Position numbers and translations under genes: made by a program. The notes under the pieces were generated by a model, which was not told the origin of the DNA, ran no database searches, and saw only the letters and a program-made list of their open reading frames with translations. From Nitratireductor thuwali (GTDB lineage Bacteria; Pseudomonadota; Alphaproteobacteria; Rhizobiales; Rhizobiaceae), in NCBI RefSeq assembly GCF_036621415.1, contig NZ_CP030941.1, positions 124,001 through 188,000 of the forward strand: a stretch of DNA of 64,000 nucleotides. The letters run 5' to 3'. This document shows, piece by piece, positions 33,259 through 42,614 of the stretch (the stretch's first letter is position 1; the number at the start of each line of letters is the position of its first letter).

Positions 33259-34045
33259 CGCCGCCCTCGCCCATTCCCTCGAGCCCCGCATCGCCCCAGC
33301 GGAGGGTTCGGCCGGAGCGGATACGGGCTCCGTCCTGCCGGTGAGCGCGGCGGGCCTGGTTTTCACCGTGAATGGCAAGCGCCTCGTCGATATCGACCGT
33401 CTGACGCTGCAGGCGGGCGGGCCGACCATCGTCATGGGGCCGAACGGCGCCGGCAAGAGCCTGCTCTTGCGCCTCCTGCACGGCCTCATTGCGGCCAGCG
33501 AAGGCACGGTGCTGTTCAACGCCCAGCAGATGAGCGCCCGGGTGCGCCGCCGGCAGGCCATGGTCTTTCAGCGGCCGGTGGTCCTGCGCCGCTCCGTGCA
33601 GGCCAATATTGACTATGCGCTGGCCGCCGCACACGGATATCGCGGGTTCAGCCGTCGTGAGCGGCTGCGCGAGCTTCTCGAGATGGGCGGGCTGGCCGAC
33701 ATGGCGCGGCAGCGCGCGCGCACGCTTTCCGGCGGGGAGCAACAGCGGCTCGCCCTGGTACGGGCGGTTGCCGCCTCACCCGATCTGCTCTTCCTGGACG
33801 AGCCGACATCGAGCCTCGATCCCGCCTCGACGCATCGGATCGAAGCCCTGATCCACCGCTTTGCGGAAGAAGGCACGAAGATCGTGATGGTGACGCACGA
33901 TCTGGGCCAGGCGCGACGTCTCGCCGCCGAGGTCGTGTTCATGCATCGCGGGAAAGTAACCGAGCAAACGCCGGCGAATGTCTTTTTCGACGCTCCCTCA
34001 TCACCCGCAGCCCGCGACTTCATCGCCGGTCGGCTGCTGGTTTGA
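33251..34045 (+). CDS. tupC: Tungstate ABC transporter ATP-binding protein
   Basis: This 264-residue ATPase has Walker A GPNGAGKS near residue 62, the signature LSGGEQQRLALVRA near 162, Walker B DLLFLDEPTSSLDP near 183 and the switch His in MVTHDLGQA. An N-terminal extension of about 35 residues, rich in Ala and Pro, precedes the domain. ATG 33251 overlaps the tupB stop; an in-frame GTG three codons before is less likely. It powers tungstate import. Confidence 0.9.
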   Translation: MPDAALAHSLEPRIAPAEGSAGADTGSVLPVSAAGLVFTVNGKRLVDIDRLTLQAGGPTIVMGPNGAGKSLLLRLLHGLIAASEGTVLFNAQQMSARVRRRQAMVFQRPVVLRRSVQANIDYALAAAHGYRGFSRRERLRELLEMGGLADMARQRARTLSGGEQQRLALVRAVAASPDLLFLDEPTSSLDPASTHRIEALIHRFAEEGTKIVMVTHDLGQARRLAAEVVFMHRGKVTEQTPANVFFDAPSSPAARDFIAGRLLV

Positions 34046-34068
34046 ACAGATTCATATTGGAGGAAACG

Positions 34069-34902
34069 ATGATAAATCCGCGCCCACTGCTCGTCTTTGC
34101 CGCCATGCTGGCCATCCATTTCATAGTGGGACCGGCGGTAAGCGTGGCCCAGGACCGCTTCATCATCGTCCAGTCGACGACGTCGACGGAGAATTCCGGC
34201 CTGTTCGATACGATCCTCCCGGCATTCACCGATAAATCCGGCATCGAGGTGCGTGTCGTCGCGGTTGGCACGGGCCAGGCGATCAAGAATGCTCAAAACG
34301 GCGACGGCGACGTTCTTCTGGTGCATGCCAGGCCAGCGGAGGAAAAATTCGTCGCCGACGGGTGGGGCGTGGAACGGCTCGACGTGATGTACAACGATTT
34401 CGTCGTGGTCGGACCGGAGGATGATCCTGCCGGCGTCGGCGGATCACGGGATGCTGTCGCCGCGCTGCGGAAAATCGGAGAAAGCAAGGCGCCCTTCGCC
34501 TCGCGCGGCGACGATTCGGGCACGCACAAGGCCGAACTGCAGCTGTGGAAGGAGACCGGGATCGATGTCGGGTCGGCGTCGGGAGAATGGTACCGCGAGA
34601 CCGGTTCCGGAATGGGGGCGACGCTCAACACGGCAATTGGCATGGGCGCCTATGCGCTGACCGACCGCGCCACCTGGATCTCCTACGGGAACAAGGCCGG
34701 CCACAAAGTATTGGTCGAAGGCGATCCGAAGCTCTTCAATCAATACGGCGTCATTCTCGTCAATCCGGACAGGCACCCCAACGTGAAGGCAGAGGAAGGG
34801 CAGGCTTTCATCGACTGGCTGACGGGTCCGGAAGGCCAGGCAGCCATCGCCGGCTTCAAGATCGACGGCCAGCAGCTCTTCTTTCCGAACGCCCGGAGAT
34901 AG
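34069..34902 (+). CDS. tupA: Tungstate-binding periplasmic protein
   Basis: This 277-residue binding protein has a signal peptide (residues 1-26, VAQD cleavage region). Oxyanion-binding motifs of the TupA/WtpA group are present: QSTTSTENSGL after the signal and SRGDDSGTHKAEL mid-protein. TupA proteins are known to prefer tungstate over molybdate; the SRGDDSGTH stretch supports that assignment. ATG 34069 follows TTGGAGGAAACG; an ATG nine codons earlier lacks a site. Last gene of tupBCA. Confidence 0.9.
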   Translation: MINPRPLLVFAAMLAIHFIVGPAVSVAQDRFIIVQSTTSTENSGLFDTILPAFTDKSGIEVRVVAVGTGQAIKNAQNGDGDVLLVHARPAEEKFVADGWGVERLDVMYNDFVVVGPEDDPAGVGGSRDAVAALRKIGESKAPFASRGDDSGTHKAELQLWKETGIDVGSASGEWYRETGSGMGATLNTAIGMGAYALTDRATWISYGNKAGHKVLVEGDPKLFNQYGVILVNPDRHPNVKAEEGQAFIDWLTGPEGQAAIAGFKIDGQQLFFPNARR

Positions 34903-34904
34903 AG

Positions 34905-35000
34905 CCATCCGAGGAAAAGTCGAAGCCGGTTTCCCGCCCGGAGTTGCGTAGAGTGATACAGCAGGATGGATTCAGCGTTTCCGTGAAACAGTGAACCGAT
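34905..35000. repeat. Rhizobial-type intergenic palindrome, copy 4 (long form)
   Basis: GAGGAAAAGTCGAAGCCGGTTTCCCGCCCGGAGTTGCG is followed by a CAGCGTTTCCGTGAAACAGTG hairpin and GAACCGATC. It fills the convergent gap between tupA and the HTH regulator and parallels copy 2 along its length. Confidence 0.72.
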
Positions 35001-35890
35001 CACCCCGCATCGCTGTTGAAATGGACGCGCCCAAGCCCACTGATATCGTAACCCATCAGCTCCCCGGCCCGGTCGGCAAACGGCTTTCCCGAAAGAAAGC
35101 GCATGAAAGTCTGAAACGGCGCTTCGAAATAGTCACGGCGCCAGACCAATATGTCGAACCGCTCCTCGAGAAGCGGTACGAAGCCAAGACGATAGCGCGC
35201 CGCCATCGCCGCCAGGCCGAAGGCCACCTGGGCCTTGTCCTCCTGCACCTGCAGCGCGGCCTCGTCCTCCGTGAGCGCCGGAGAGGCGGGCCCCGCCAAT
35301 GCTGCCACGTCGATACCCGCCTCTCCGGCTAAGGTCTCGAACAGGCCCTGGCTGGCGGCGCTCCGCTGGCGGCGCACGACGCGGAGACCGGCAATATCGC
35401 GCAGGCCCGTCACCGCCTGGGGATTGCCCGCGGGCACGATCAGGCCACGCTGACGGCGCGCGAACTCGATCAGCACCGTTGGCCGATCGCCCACCGCGCG
35501 CCTCGCCGTGTCGGTGTTCCACGCCCCCTCACCCTCATGCACATGCATGGCGCAGGCAACCGCCTCCCCGCGGGAAAGGCGCTCCACGCCATCCAGGCTG
35601 CCGTCGAAAAAGGCTGCGATGCCGCTGCCGGATTCACGCAACGCCCACTCAAGCAGCGGATCGTGGCTTCCGGCCAGGATCAGCGGCACGCGTGCGGTCG
35701 GTGCCGTAGGCCCGGAACGCGAGGCCGCGATCCAGGCCGCGACCTCGCCGCGCGGGAACAAGAGTTTGCCGACGACCCGGACGCAAGGCACATCGCCGCT
35801 GGCGGCAAGGTCATAGACCTTACGCTCCTTGATGCGCAGCAGATCGGCAAGCTCGCGCGTGGTGAGGTAATCGGGTTCCGTCGCCGTCAT
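35000..35890 (-). CDS. HTH regulator fused to a binding-protein-like domain
   Basis: This 296-residue protein has an excisionase-type (HTH_17) helix-turn-helix at residues 7-55 (YLTTRELADLLRIKERKVYDLAASGDVPCVRVVGKLLFPRGEVAAWI). From about residue 68 a periplasmic-binding-protein-like domain follows, without a signal peptide (VPLILAGSHDPLLEWALRESG...). Such one-component regulators bind small ligands in the cytosol. Sitting among tup, tusA, moeA, fdhD and mobA, the likely signal is molybdate, tungstate or a cofactor precursor; this is inference. It ends with the 4-base overlap ATGA with tusA in the leftward operon. Confidence 0.8.
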   Translation of the reverse strand: MTATEPDYLTTRELADLLRIKERKVYDLAASGDVPCVRVVGKLLFPRGEVAAWIAASRSGPTAPTARVPLILAGSHDPLLEWALRESGSGIAAFFDGSLDGVERLSRGEAVACAMHVHEGEGAWNTDTARRAVGDRPTVLIEFARRQRGLIVPAGNPQAVTGLRDIAGLRVVRRQRSAASQGLFETLAGEAGIDVAALAGPASPALTEDEAALQVQEDKAQVAFGLAAMAARYRLGFVPLLEERFDILVWRRDYFEAPFQTFMRFLSGKPFADRAGELMGYDISGLGRVHFNSDAG

Positions 35891-36120
35891 GCCGCCCCGG
35901 CCTTCTCGATGCGGAAGATGAGGCGGTCGCCGTCGCGAAGCGAGCCCTCGAGCCGGTCGCCGGTTTCGTTGAGCAGGTTGGGAATGTCGATTGCCGCCAG
36001 CGGATCGGTGCAATGGACTTCGAGCCGGCTGCCGGGCGTCAGCCGGCTCAGTGCCTTGCGCGTCTTGAGAGCTGGAAGCGGGCATTTCAGCCCCGAGAGA
36101 TCGAGAATATCGGTTGTCAT
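35887..36120 (-). CDS. tusA: TusA-family sulfur carrier
   Basis: This 77-residue protein has the family signature LDLSGLKCPLPALKTRKAL with the sulfur-carrying Cys13 in CPLP. TusA relays persulfide sulfur from a cysteine desulfurase. Within a molybdenum-cofactor cluster it may feed molybdopterin synthase or the FdhD reaction that sulfurates formate dehydrogenase, and links of TusA to Mo enzymes are known. Its start lies behind moeA and the HTH gene follows with overlap. Confidence 0.9.
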   Translation of the reverse strand: MTTDILDLSGLKCPLPALKTRKALSRLTPGSRLEVHCTDPLAAIDIPNLLNETGDRLEGSLRDGDRLIFRIEKAGAA

Positions 36121-36172
36121 GACGCGACGTTGGTCCAGCCCGGCGCGCTTGTCAATTTGCCGCCTGTCATGG

Positions 36173-37429
36173 TCAGAACATGCTCGAATATGGGAGGAAA
36201 CGCACCCTATCGCCGCGGCTTACCTCGACGGTCTCTTCATCGAGCTCGATCAGCCCGTCCGTTTCGACGAGCGAGGACAGGAGACCTGCGCCTTCGCGCG
36301 GAAACTTTACCGCTTCCATAACGCCATCCTCGCCCGGTCGAAGATTGGCGCGCACATATTCCCTGCGCCCCGGCTTCTTGCGATAGGTGAATGCGGCGCG
36401 CAGCGGCGTGAACAGCGGGGCCGGATCGATTGCGCCGGCAAGCGCCAGCACCGCCGCGCGAGCGATATGGGCGAAGGTGACGAAGCTCGCCACCGGATTG
36501 CCAGGCAGTCCGATGAACGGCATGCCCCTGACCACGCCCATGGCAACGGGCCGGCCGGGCTTGATCGCCACGCGCCAGAAGACCAGGGTCCCGACGCTCT
36601 CGACCGCGGCTTTCACGTGATCGGCCTCGCCGGTAGAAACGCCGCCGGACGCGAGAATAAGATCATAACCCGCCGCGGCATTCTCCAGCGCATCGGCGAT
36701 CGGCGCTTGATCGTCATCCAGAATGCCGAAATCGCCGACCGCGCAGCCGAGGCGTGCGAGCATCGCCGTCAGCATGAAGCGGTTGGAATCGAAGAGCTGC
36801 GCAGGCCCGCGCGCGGCACCCGGCTCCACGATCTCATTGCCGGTCGAAAACACGGCCACGCGGACCGGGCGGCGAACCTTCACCGAGGTCAGGCCCAGTG
36901 CGGCCGCCAGCGCGACGTCCTGCGGGCGCAGCCGCTGCCCCTGCCGCAGCACGGTCTGGCCCTGCGCGATATCCTCGCCTTGCGGCCGCACATTGGCGCC
37001 GCGGCGCAGGCCGGGCGGCAGGATCACCCGGCCCTCCCCGGCCTGTTGCACGTCTTCCTGCATGAAAACCGTGTCGGCGCCTTCGGGCATCGGCGCGCCG
37101 GTGAAGATGCGCACGGTCTGACCGGCGGCAATACTCAAGCGCTCGGGCGAGCCCGCCTGCAAACGCCCGGAAACAGCGAACGCACGCGGCGCATCCTGCG
37201 GAATCTCGTCGCCGGCCAGCGCATAGCCATCGACCGCCGAATTGGTGTAGGGCGGCAGCGCGATCGGCGCGACGATGTTTTCGGCCAGCACCCGGCCATC
37301 GGCCGAAGCGATCGGAACGCTCTCCGTCTCCTCCACCGCGCCGAGCCGCGATCGGATCAGCGCAACGGTTTCGTCGACCGGCATCAGCGGACCGCCGAAG
37401 GCAAAGCAGTCGTCGGAAAGTTGCGCCAT
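36173..37429 (-). CDS. moeA: Molybdopterin molybdenumtransferase
   Basis: This 418-residue enzyme inserts molybdate (or tungstate) into adenylylated molybdopterin. Diagnostic segments include PPYTNSAVDGYALAG near residue 62, GAPMPEGADTVFMQED, the MoaB/Mog-like domain VAVFSTGNEIVEPG, ILASGGVSTGEADHVK and FIGLPGNPVASFVTF. A C-terminal beta domain follows. ATG 37429 is chosen because the first conserved residues follow soon after; GGAG lies about 13 bases upstream. It starts the leftward moeA-tusA-HTH unit, divergent from fdhD. Confidence 0.93.
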   Translation of the reverse strand: MAQLSDDCFAFGGPLMPVDETVALIRSRLGAVEETESVPIASADGRVLAENIVAPIALPPYTNSAVDGYALAGDEIPQDAPRAFAVSGRLQAGSPERLSIAAGQTVRIFTGAPMPEGADTVFMQEDVQQAGEGRVILPPGLRRGANVRPQGEDIAQGQTVLRQGQRLRPQDVALAAALGLTSVKVRRPVRVAVFSTGNEIVEPGAARGPAQLFDSNRFMLTAMLARLGCAVGDFGILDDDQAPIADALENAAAGYDLILASGGVSTGEADHVKAAVESVGTLVFWRVAIKPGRPVAMGVVRGMPFIGLPGNPVASFVTFAHIARAAVLALAGAIDPAPLFTPLRAAFTYRKKPGRREYVRANLRPGEDGVMEAVKFPREGAGLLSSLVETDGLIELDEETVEVSRGDRVRFLPYSSMF

Positions 37430-37625
37430 GAGGCTGTCAGTCTCCTTGCCGCGAGCTGATGGGAAGAATCGGCGCTGGAATACCGCCCTGCATCCCCGAA
37501 TCCTCCCAGACCTTGCTGCGACTAGCAAATCATTTGCCGCGCCCCACATGCAATAGCGCTACGCCAAGGCGATTTCTTTTCCCAGGCGGATGCTTTAGTT
37601 CTAAGGCGTGACTGCTGGAGAAGAC

Positions 37626-38519
37626 ATGCACGAGACAACCGCCGGAAATCAATCCCTGACGATCATGCCCCGGCCTGAAGATCCGCGCCTGACCGAGCGC
37701 GTGGCGGGCATCGATCACACCGGCCAGCCGATCGAGGTGAACGTTCCGGTCGAGCGCGCCCTGACGCTCTATCTGAACGCCCAGGAGATCGTCACCATGA
37801 TGACGATCAACGACTATCCCGAATATCTGGCGCTCGGCTATCTGCTCAACCAGAACATGCTCAAGCCGGACGATGTGGTGACCGGCGTCGATTACGACGA
37901 GGACATCGAAACCGTCGTAGTGCGCACCGAACGCAATACCAATTACGAGCAGAAGCTGAAGAAGAAGACGCTCACCTCGGGCTGCGCCCAGGGCACCGCC
38001 TTCGGCGATCTCATGGAGGCCATCGACCACATCGTGCTGCCGGAGGCTGAATTGCGCACCTCCTGGCTCTACGGGATGACCCGCACCATCAACACGACGC
38101 CCTCCCTTTATCTCGAAGCCGGCGCGATCCACGGCTGCGTGCTTTGCGTCAAGGGCGAGCCCGTCTGCTATATGGAAGATGTCGGCCGCCACAACGCCGT
38201 CGACAAGATTGCCGGCTGGATGTTCCGCCACGGCGTCGATGCCGGCGACAAGATCCTCTATACGACCGGCCGCCTCACATCCGAAATGACGATCAAGACA
38301 GTGCGCATGGGCATCCCGATCCTGGTATCCCGCTCCGGCTTCACCGCCTGGGGCGTGGCCCTTGCCCGTCAGGTCGGCCTGACCCTGGTCGGGCGCGCGC
38401 GCGGCAAGCGCTTTACCGTTCTGTCCGGACAGGAGCGCTTGGTCTACGACCAGGATCTTGCGGCGGTCGAAGAAGAATCTCCCCGCCATCAGCGCAAGGC
38501 TGCCGGCAATGCCGACTGA
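37626..38519 (+). CDS. fdhD: Formate dehydrogenase accessory sulfurtransferase
   Basis: This 297-residue protein transfers sulfur to the bis-MGD cofactor of formate dehydrogenases. The loop carrying the reactive cysteine reads [16 protein letters not shown] with Cys120; E. coli FdhD has two cysteines at this loop and this version shows only one. [29 protein letters not shown] and the GRLTSEM segment are the main family motifs and are intact. ATG 37626 follows GGAGAAGAC; a GTG at 37608 is an alternative giving 6 more residues. mobA overlaps its 3' end by 11 bases. Confidence 0.94.
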   Translation: MHETTAGNQSLTIMPRPEDPRLTERVAGIDHTGQPIEVNVPVERALTLYLNAQEIVTMMTINDYPEYLALGYLLNQNMLKPDDVVTGVDYDEDIETVVVRTERNTNYEQKLKKKTLTSGCAQGTAFGDLMEAIDHIVLPEAELRTSWLYGMTRTINTTPSLYLEAGAIHGCVLCVKGEPVCYMEDVGRHNAVDKIAGWMFRHGVDAGDKILYTTGRLTSEMTIKTVRMGIPILVSRSGFTAWGVALARQVGLTLVGRARGKRFTVLSGQERLVYDQDLAAVEEESPRHQRKAAGNAD

Positions 38520-39159
38520 GGGGCCGGCCGAGGGGCCGACTGAAGCGCCCGCGGTGGGCGTCGTTCTGGCCGGCGGGCTCGCCCGGCGCATGGGCGGCGG
38601 CGACAAGACCATGCGCACGATCGCCGGGCGGCCGATTCTCGATCTGATCGTCGAGCGCCTTCGGCCGCAATGCGATGCGCTGATCCTCAACGCCAATGGC
38701 GATCCGACGCGCTTCGCAGGCTTCGGCCTGCCGGTTATCGCCGACAGCGTGGCGGATTTTCCCGGCCCCCTCGCCGGCGTACTCGCCGCGCTCGACTGGA
38801 CGGCGGAGAACCTGCCCGGCAACGACTGGGTCGTCAGCGTGGCCGGCGACTGTCCGTTCCTGCCGCGCGACCTCGTCGCTCGCCTGCAGCAGGCACGGCG
38901 CGAGGAAGGCGCTGAGCTTGCGGTAGCGGCCTCGAACGAGCGGACGCATCCCGTGATCGGATTGTGGGACGTCAGGCTGCGCCATGCCTTGCGGCAGGCG
39001 CTGGTCGAGGAGGAAATCCGCAAGATCGACCGCTGGACCGCCCGCTACCGCGTTGCCGCCGTTAGCTGGCCGACCGACCCCATCGATCCCTTTTTCAACG
39101 TCAACACCGTCGATGACTGGGACGAAGCCGAACGCGCGGCCGCGAGCGTCCTGAACTGA
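38509..39159 (+). CDS. mobA: Molybdenum cofactor guanylyltransferase
   Basis: This 216-residue nucleotidyltransferase has the N-terminal GTP loop [18 protein letters not shown], the metal-binding VAGDCPFLP near residue 130 and the C-terminal [10 protein letters not shown] motif of MobA. It attaches GMP to Mo-molybdopterin to give the MGD cofactor needed by both formate dehydrogenases. A Pro/Glu-rich 12-residue leader precedes the domain. ATG 38509 overlaps fdhD, so sulfuration and guanylation genes are coupled. Confidence 0.93.
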   Translation: MPTEGPAEGPTEAPAVGVVLAGGLARRMGGGDKTMRTIAGRPILDLIVERLRPQCDALILNANGDPTRFAGFGLPVIADSVADFPGPLAGVLAALDWTAENLPGNDWVVSVAGDCPFLPRDLVARLQQARREEGAELAVAASNERTHPVIGLWDVRLRHALRQALVEEEIRKIDRWTARYRVAAVSWPTDPIDPFFNVNTVDDWDEAERAAASVLN

Positions 39160-39332
39160 AGCCCGGCCTCTTGCCGGCCTCCACACATGACGTCGCAGCA
39201 CCGGCTATCGCCGCTGCGGCCAATAAAAATTCTCCAGAAGCGAAAGATCGGATTGCCAGCGCGAATTCGAACCCCATCTTAGAGTTAGAGTATCCGCTTC
39301 TGCGAAATGGCCCTAGCAACGGATGTCGAAAG

Positions 39333-41267
39333 ATGGAGATCTATACACGGTTCGCCGAGGACTACCGGCAGAGGAATCTGGAGGAGCTTTCCATCCAGGA
39401 CTATCTGCTGGGATGCAGAGACAATCCTTCCATGCGCGCGACGGCGGCAGAGCGAATGATGGCGGCGATCGGAGAGCCTGAGATCGTCGACACGAGCCAG
39501 GACCAGCGTCTCGGCCGCATATTCATGAACCGCACGATCAAGCGCTACGCTCCCTTCAAGCGCCTTTACGGGATGGAAGCAACGATCGAGCGCATCGTCG
39601 GCTTCTTCCGGCACGCCAGCCAGGGTCTGGAGGAACGCAAGCAGATCCTCTACCTGCTGGGGCCGGTGGGCGGCGGCAAGTCGACCATGGCCGAGATCCT
39701 CAAGCAGTTGATGGAGCAGGAGCCGATCTACGTCCTCAAGGCGGGCGATCAGATAAGCCCGGTCTTCGAATCCCCGCTCGGCCTGTTCAATCCCGATCGG
39801 ATGGGCGACCTTCTGCAGGACAAGTACAATATTCCAAAGCGGCTGCTGACCGGTCTCATTTCGCCGTGGGCGGCAAAGCGCCTCGACGAGTTCGAGGGCG
39901 ACATCTCCAAGTTCTCGATCGTCAAGCTCTATCCCTCGCGGCTGCGCCAGATCGGCGTGACCAAGACCGAGCCGGGCGACGAGAACAACCAGGACGTCTC
40001 CTCCCTGGTCGGCAAGCTCGATATCCGCAAGCTGGAGCACTTCAGTCAGAACGACCCGGATGCCTATAGCTACTCGGGCGCGCTCAACCGCACGACCCAA
40101 GGCCTGATGGAGTTCGTGGAGATGTTCAAGGCGCCGATCAAGGTGCTGCATCCGCTCCTGACGGCGACCCAGGAGGGCTCCTATGTCGGCACCGAGAATA
40201 TCGGTGCCTTCCCTTATCAGGGACTCATTCTCGCGCATTCGAACGAGTCCGAGTGGTACCAGTTCAAGAACAACAAGAACAATGAGGCCTTCCTCGACCG
40301 CATCAGCGTCGTCAAGGTGCCGTATTGCCTGCGCGCCACCGAAGAAGCCGAGATCTATGAGAAGCTCTTGAGCGAGAGCGCGCTGGCGGAGGCTCCCTGC
40401 GCGCCGGAAACCTTGCCGCTTCTGGCGCGCTTCAGCGTGCTCACGCGACTGCACGAGCACGAGAACTCGACGCTCTATTCAAAGCTCAGGGTCTATGACG
40501 GCGAGACGTTGAAGGACGCCGACCCCAAGGCGAAGTCGCTGCAGGAATATCGCGATGCCGCCGGCGTCGACGAAGGCATGACCGGCATCTCCACCCGCTT
40601 CGGCTTCAAGGTCCTGTCGGAGACCTTCAACCACGACACGGAGGAGATCGCCGCCGATCCGGTGCACCTTCTGTACGTGCTGGAGCAGGCGGTCAGGCGC
40701 GAGCAGTTCGATGAGGAGACGCAAAGCCGGTACCTGGACTTCCTCAAGACGGAGCTTGCGCCGCGCTATGCCGAGTTCATCGGCAACGAGATTCAGAAGG
40801 CGTATCTGGAATCCTACGCCGACTACGGCCAGAACCTGTTCGACCGCTACATCGCCTATGCCGATGCCTGGATCGAGGAGCAGGACTACAAGGATCCCGA
40901 CACCGGACAGATTTTCGACCGCGAAGTTCTGGAAAAGGAACTTGAGAAGGTCGAGAAGCCGGCCGGCATCGCCAATCCCAAGGACTTCCGCAACGAGGTG
41001 GTGAAATTCGTATTGCGCGCCCGTGCCGAGAACCAGGGGCACAATCCCGACTGGCGCCGCTACGAAAAGCTGCGCCAGGTGATCGAGAAGCGGATGTTCG
41101 GCCAGGTCGAAGAGCTGCTGCCGGTGATCAGCTTCGGCGCCAAGCGCGACAAGAAGACGGACGCCAAGCACCACGAATTCGTCGAGCGCATGACGGGACA
41201 CGGCTATACGAAGCGCCAGGTGCAGCGGCTGGTCGAGTGGTATATGCGGGTGAACAAGGCAGGGTAA
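39333..41267 (+). CDS. prkA: PrkA serine protein kinase / AAA-type stress protein
   Basis: This 644-residue protein has the same length as E. coli YeaG and closely similar sequence throughout. The AAA+ core has Walker A GPVGGGKS at 110-117, a TEPGDENNQDVSSLVGK segment and FKAPIKVLHPLLTATQEG; the C-terminal third contains the kinase-like region ending in LVEWYMRV. YeaG is known to respond to nitrogen and other stresses. ATG 39333 aligns with the family start even though an in-frame ATG 54 codons upstream exists; the site before it is weak. It begins the prkA-yeaH-ycgB operon. Confidence 0.95.
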   Translation: MEIYTRFAEDYRQRNLEELSIQDYLLGCRDNPSMRATAAERMMAAIGEPEIVDTSQDQRLGRIFMNRTIKRYAPFKRLYGMEATIERIVGFFRHASQGLEERKQILYLLGPVGGGKSTMAEILKQLMEQEPIYVLKAGDQISPVFESPLGLFNPDRMGDLLQDKYNIPKRLLTGLISPWAAKRLDEFEGDISKFSIVKLYPSRLRQIGVTKTEPGDENNQDVSSLVGKLDIRKLEHFSQNDPDAYSYSGALNRTTQGLMEFVEMFKAPIKVLHPLLTATQEGSYVGTENIGAFPYQGLILAHSNESEWYQFKNNKNNEAFLDRISVVKVPYCLRATEEAEIYEKLLSESALAEAPCAPETLPLLARFSVLTRLHEHENSTLYSKLRVYDGETLKDADPKAKSLQEYRDAAGVDEGMTGISTRFGFKVLSETFNHDTEEIAADPVHLLYVLEQAVRREQFDEETQSRYLDFLKTELAPRYAEFIGNEIQKAYLESYADYGQNLFDRYIAYADAWIEEQDYKDPDTGQIFDREVLEKELEKVEKPAGIANPKDFRNEVVKFVLRARAENQGHNPDWRRYEKLRQVIEKRMFGQVEELLPVISFGAKRDKKTDAKHHEFVERMTGHGYTKRQVQRLVEWYMRVNKAG

Positions 41268-41291
41268 CCCCCTTCGGAGGCAGAACGCACG

Positions 41292-42614
41292 ATGGCCCAT
41301 TTCATCGACCGCCGCCTGAACCCGAAGGACAAGAGCCTGGGCAACCGCCGCCGTTTCCTCAAGCGCGTGCGCGGTCAGGTCAAGAAGGCCGTGGACGAAG
41401 CGGTGCGCCGGCGCGGCATCGCGGACGTGGACCGCGGCGAGCGTGTTTCCGTTCCCACCGACGGCATCGCCGAACCCAGCTTTCGGCAGGCATCGGAGGG
41501 CGGCCGGCGCGAGCAGGTCTTTACCGGCAACAAGACCTTTCAGGCCGGGGACAAGGTCGAAAAGCCGCCGCGTGGTGGAGCTGGCGGCGCCGGACGGCGC
41601 GGCTCACCGGATGGAGAGGGAGAGGACGATTTTCTGTTCGCGCTGTCGCGCGAGGAGTTTCTCGACCTTTTTTTCGACGATCTCGAACTTCCGGACCTGG
41701 TCAAGCGAAGTCTCAAGGAAATCACCAGAACGCATCCGCGCCGGGCCGGATATTCCACCACCGGGACGCCGTCTAACATCAATGTGGCGCGCACGATGCG
41801 CAATGCGGTCGGCAGAAGGATCGGGCTGAAGCGCCCCAAGGACGATGAGGCGCGGGAACTGCTGCACAGGATCCTCTTGCTGGAGCTGATCTCCTCTCCA
41901 ACCAGGGAGCAGCGCGAGGAACTGCTCGCCCTGCGAGCCGAGCGCGACGAGCTCATGCGGCGGCGCAAGGTGATCGCCTATATCGATCCGCTCGACGTGC
42001 GCTACAGCTATTTCGATCAGCAGCCTGAGCCGAACGCGAACGCCGTGATGTTCTGCCTCATGGACGTGTCGGCCTCGATGGGAGAGCGGGAGAAGGATCT
42101 GGCCAAGCGCTTTTTCGTGCTCCTTCACCTGTTCCTGAGCCGCCGCTACGAGAAGACGGACATCGTCTTCATCCGCCATACCCACGATGCGAGCGAGGTG
42201 GACGAGGAGACCTTTTTCTACTCCCCCCAGACAGGCGGCACCGTGGTCAGTTCCGCGCTCGTCAAGATGAAGCAGATCATCGACGAACGCTATCCGCCAT
42301 CGGAATGGAATATCTATGCCGCGCAGGCCTCGGACGGTGAGAATTTCGGCGGCGATTCGCCAAAATGCGCAACGATCCTGTCGCAGGATCTGATGAAGAT
42401 CTGCCAGTATTTCGCCTATATCGAGATTGTCGAGGAGGAGGAAGCCCGGCTGATCAACAGCGAGGCGAGCGGCATGGAGCTATGGCAGGCCTATCGGCAG
42501 GTAGGGGAAATCTGGCCCAATTTCGCCAGAAAGCGCGTCGCCAGCGCTTCCGATATCTACCCGGTTTTCCGCGAACTCTTCGCCCGGAAACATGCGGGAG
42601 AAAGACATGGCTGA
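41292..42614 (+). CDS. yeaH: YeaH/YhbH family protein (DUF444)
   Basis: This 440-residue protein opens with a basic region (FIDRRLNPKDKSLGNRRRFLKR) and has a von Willebrand A-like domain with the metal-site pattern MDVSASMG near residue 258. It accompanies PrkA in many proteobacteria and, with it, is linked to stress responses. The start is 24 bases after the prkA stop with CGGAGG before it, and its end overlaps ycgB by 8 bases. Mechanism is not known in detail. Confidence 0.93.
   Translation: MAHFIDRRLNPKDKSLGNRRRFLKRVRGQVKKAVDEAVRRRGIADVDRGERVSVPTDGIAEPSFRQASEGGRREQVFTGNKTFQAGDKVEKPPRGGAGGAGRRGSPDGEGEDDFLFALSREEFLDLFFDDLELPDLVKRSLKEITRTHPRRAGYSTTGTPSNINVARTMRNAVGRRIGLKRPKDDEARELLHRILLLELISSPTREQREELLALRAERDELMRRRKVIAYIDPLDVRYSYFDQQPEPNANAVMFCLMDVSASMGEREKDLAKRFFVLLHLFLSRRYEKTDIVFIRHTHDASEVDEETFFYSPQTGGTVVSSALVKMKQIIDERYPPSEWNIYAAQASDGENFGGDSPKCATILSQDLMKICQYFAYIEIVEEEEARLINSEASGMELWQAYRQVGEIWPNFARKRVASASDIYPVFRELFARKHAGERHG

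Noticed and set aside
39171..39332. 54-codon extension of prkA
   Set aside because: The homologous E. coli protein begins at the equivalent of 39333 and has the same length.
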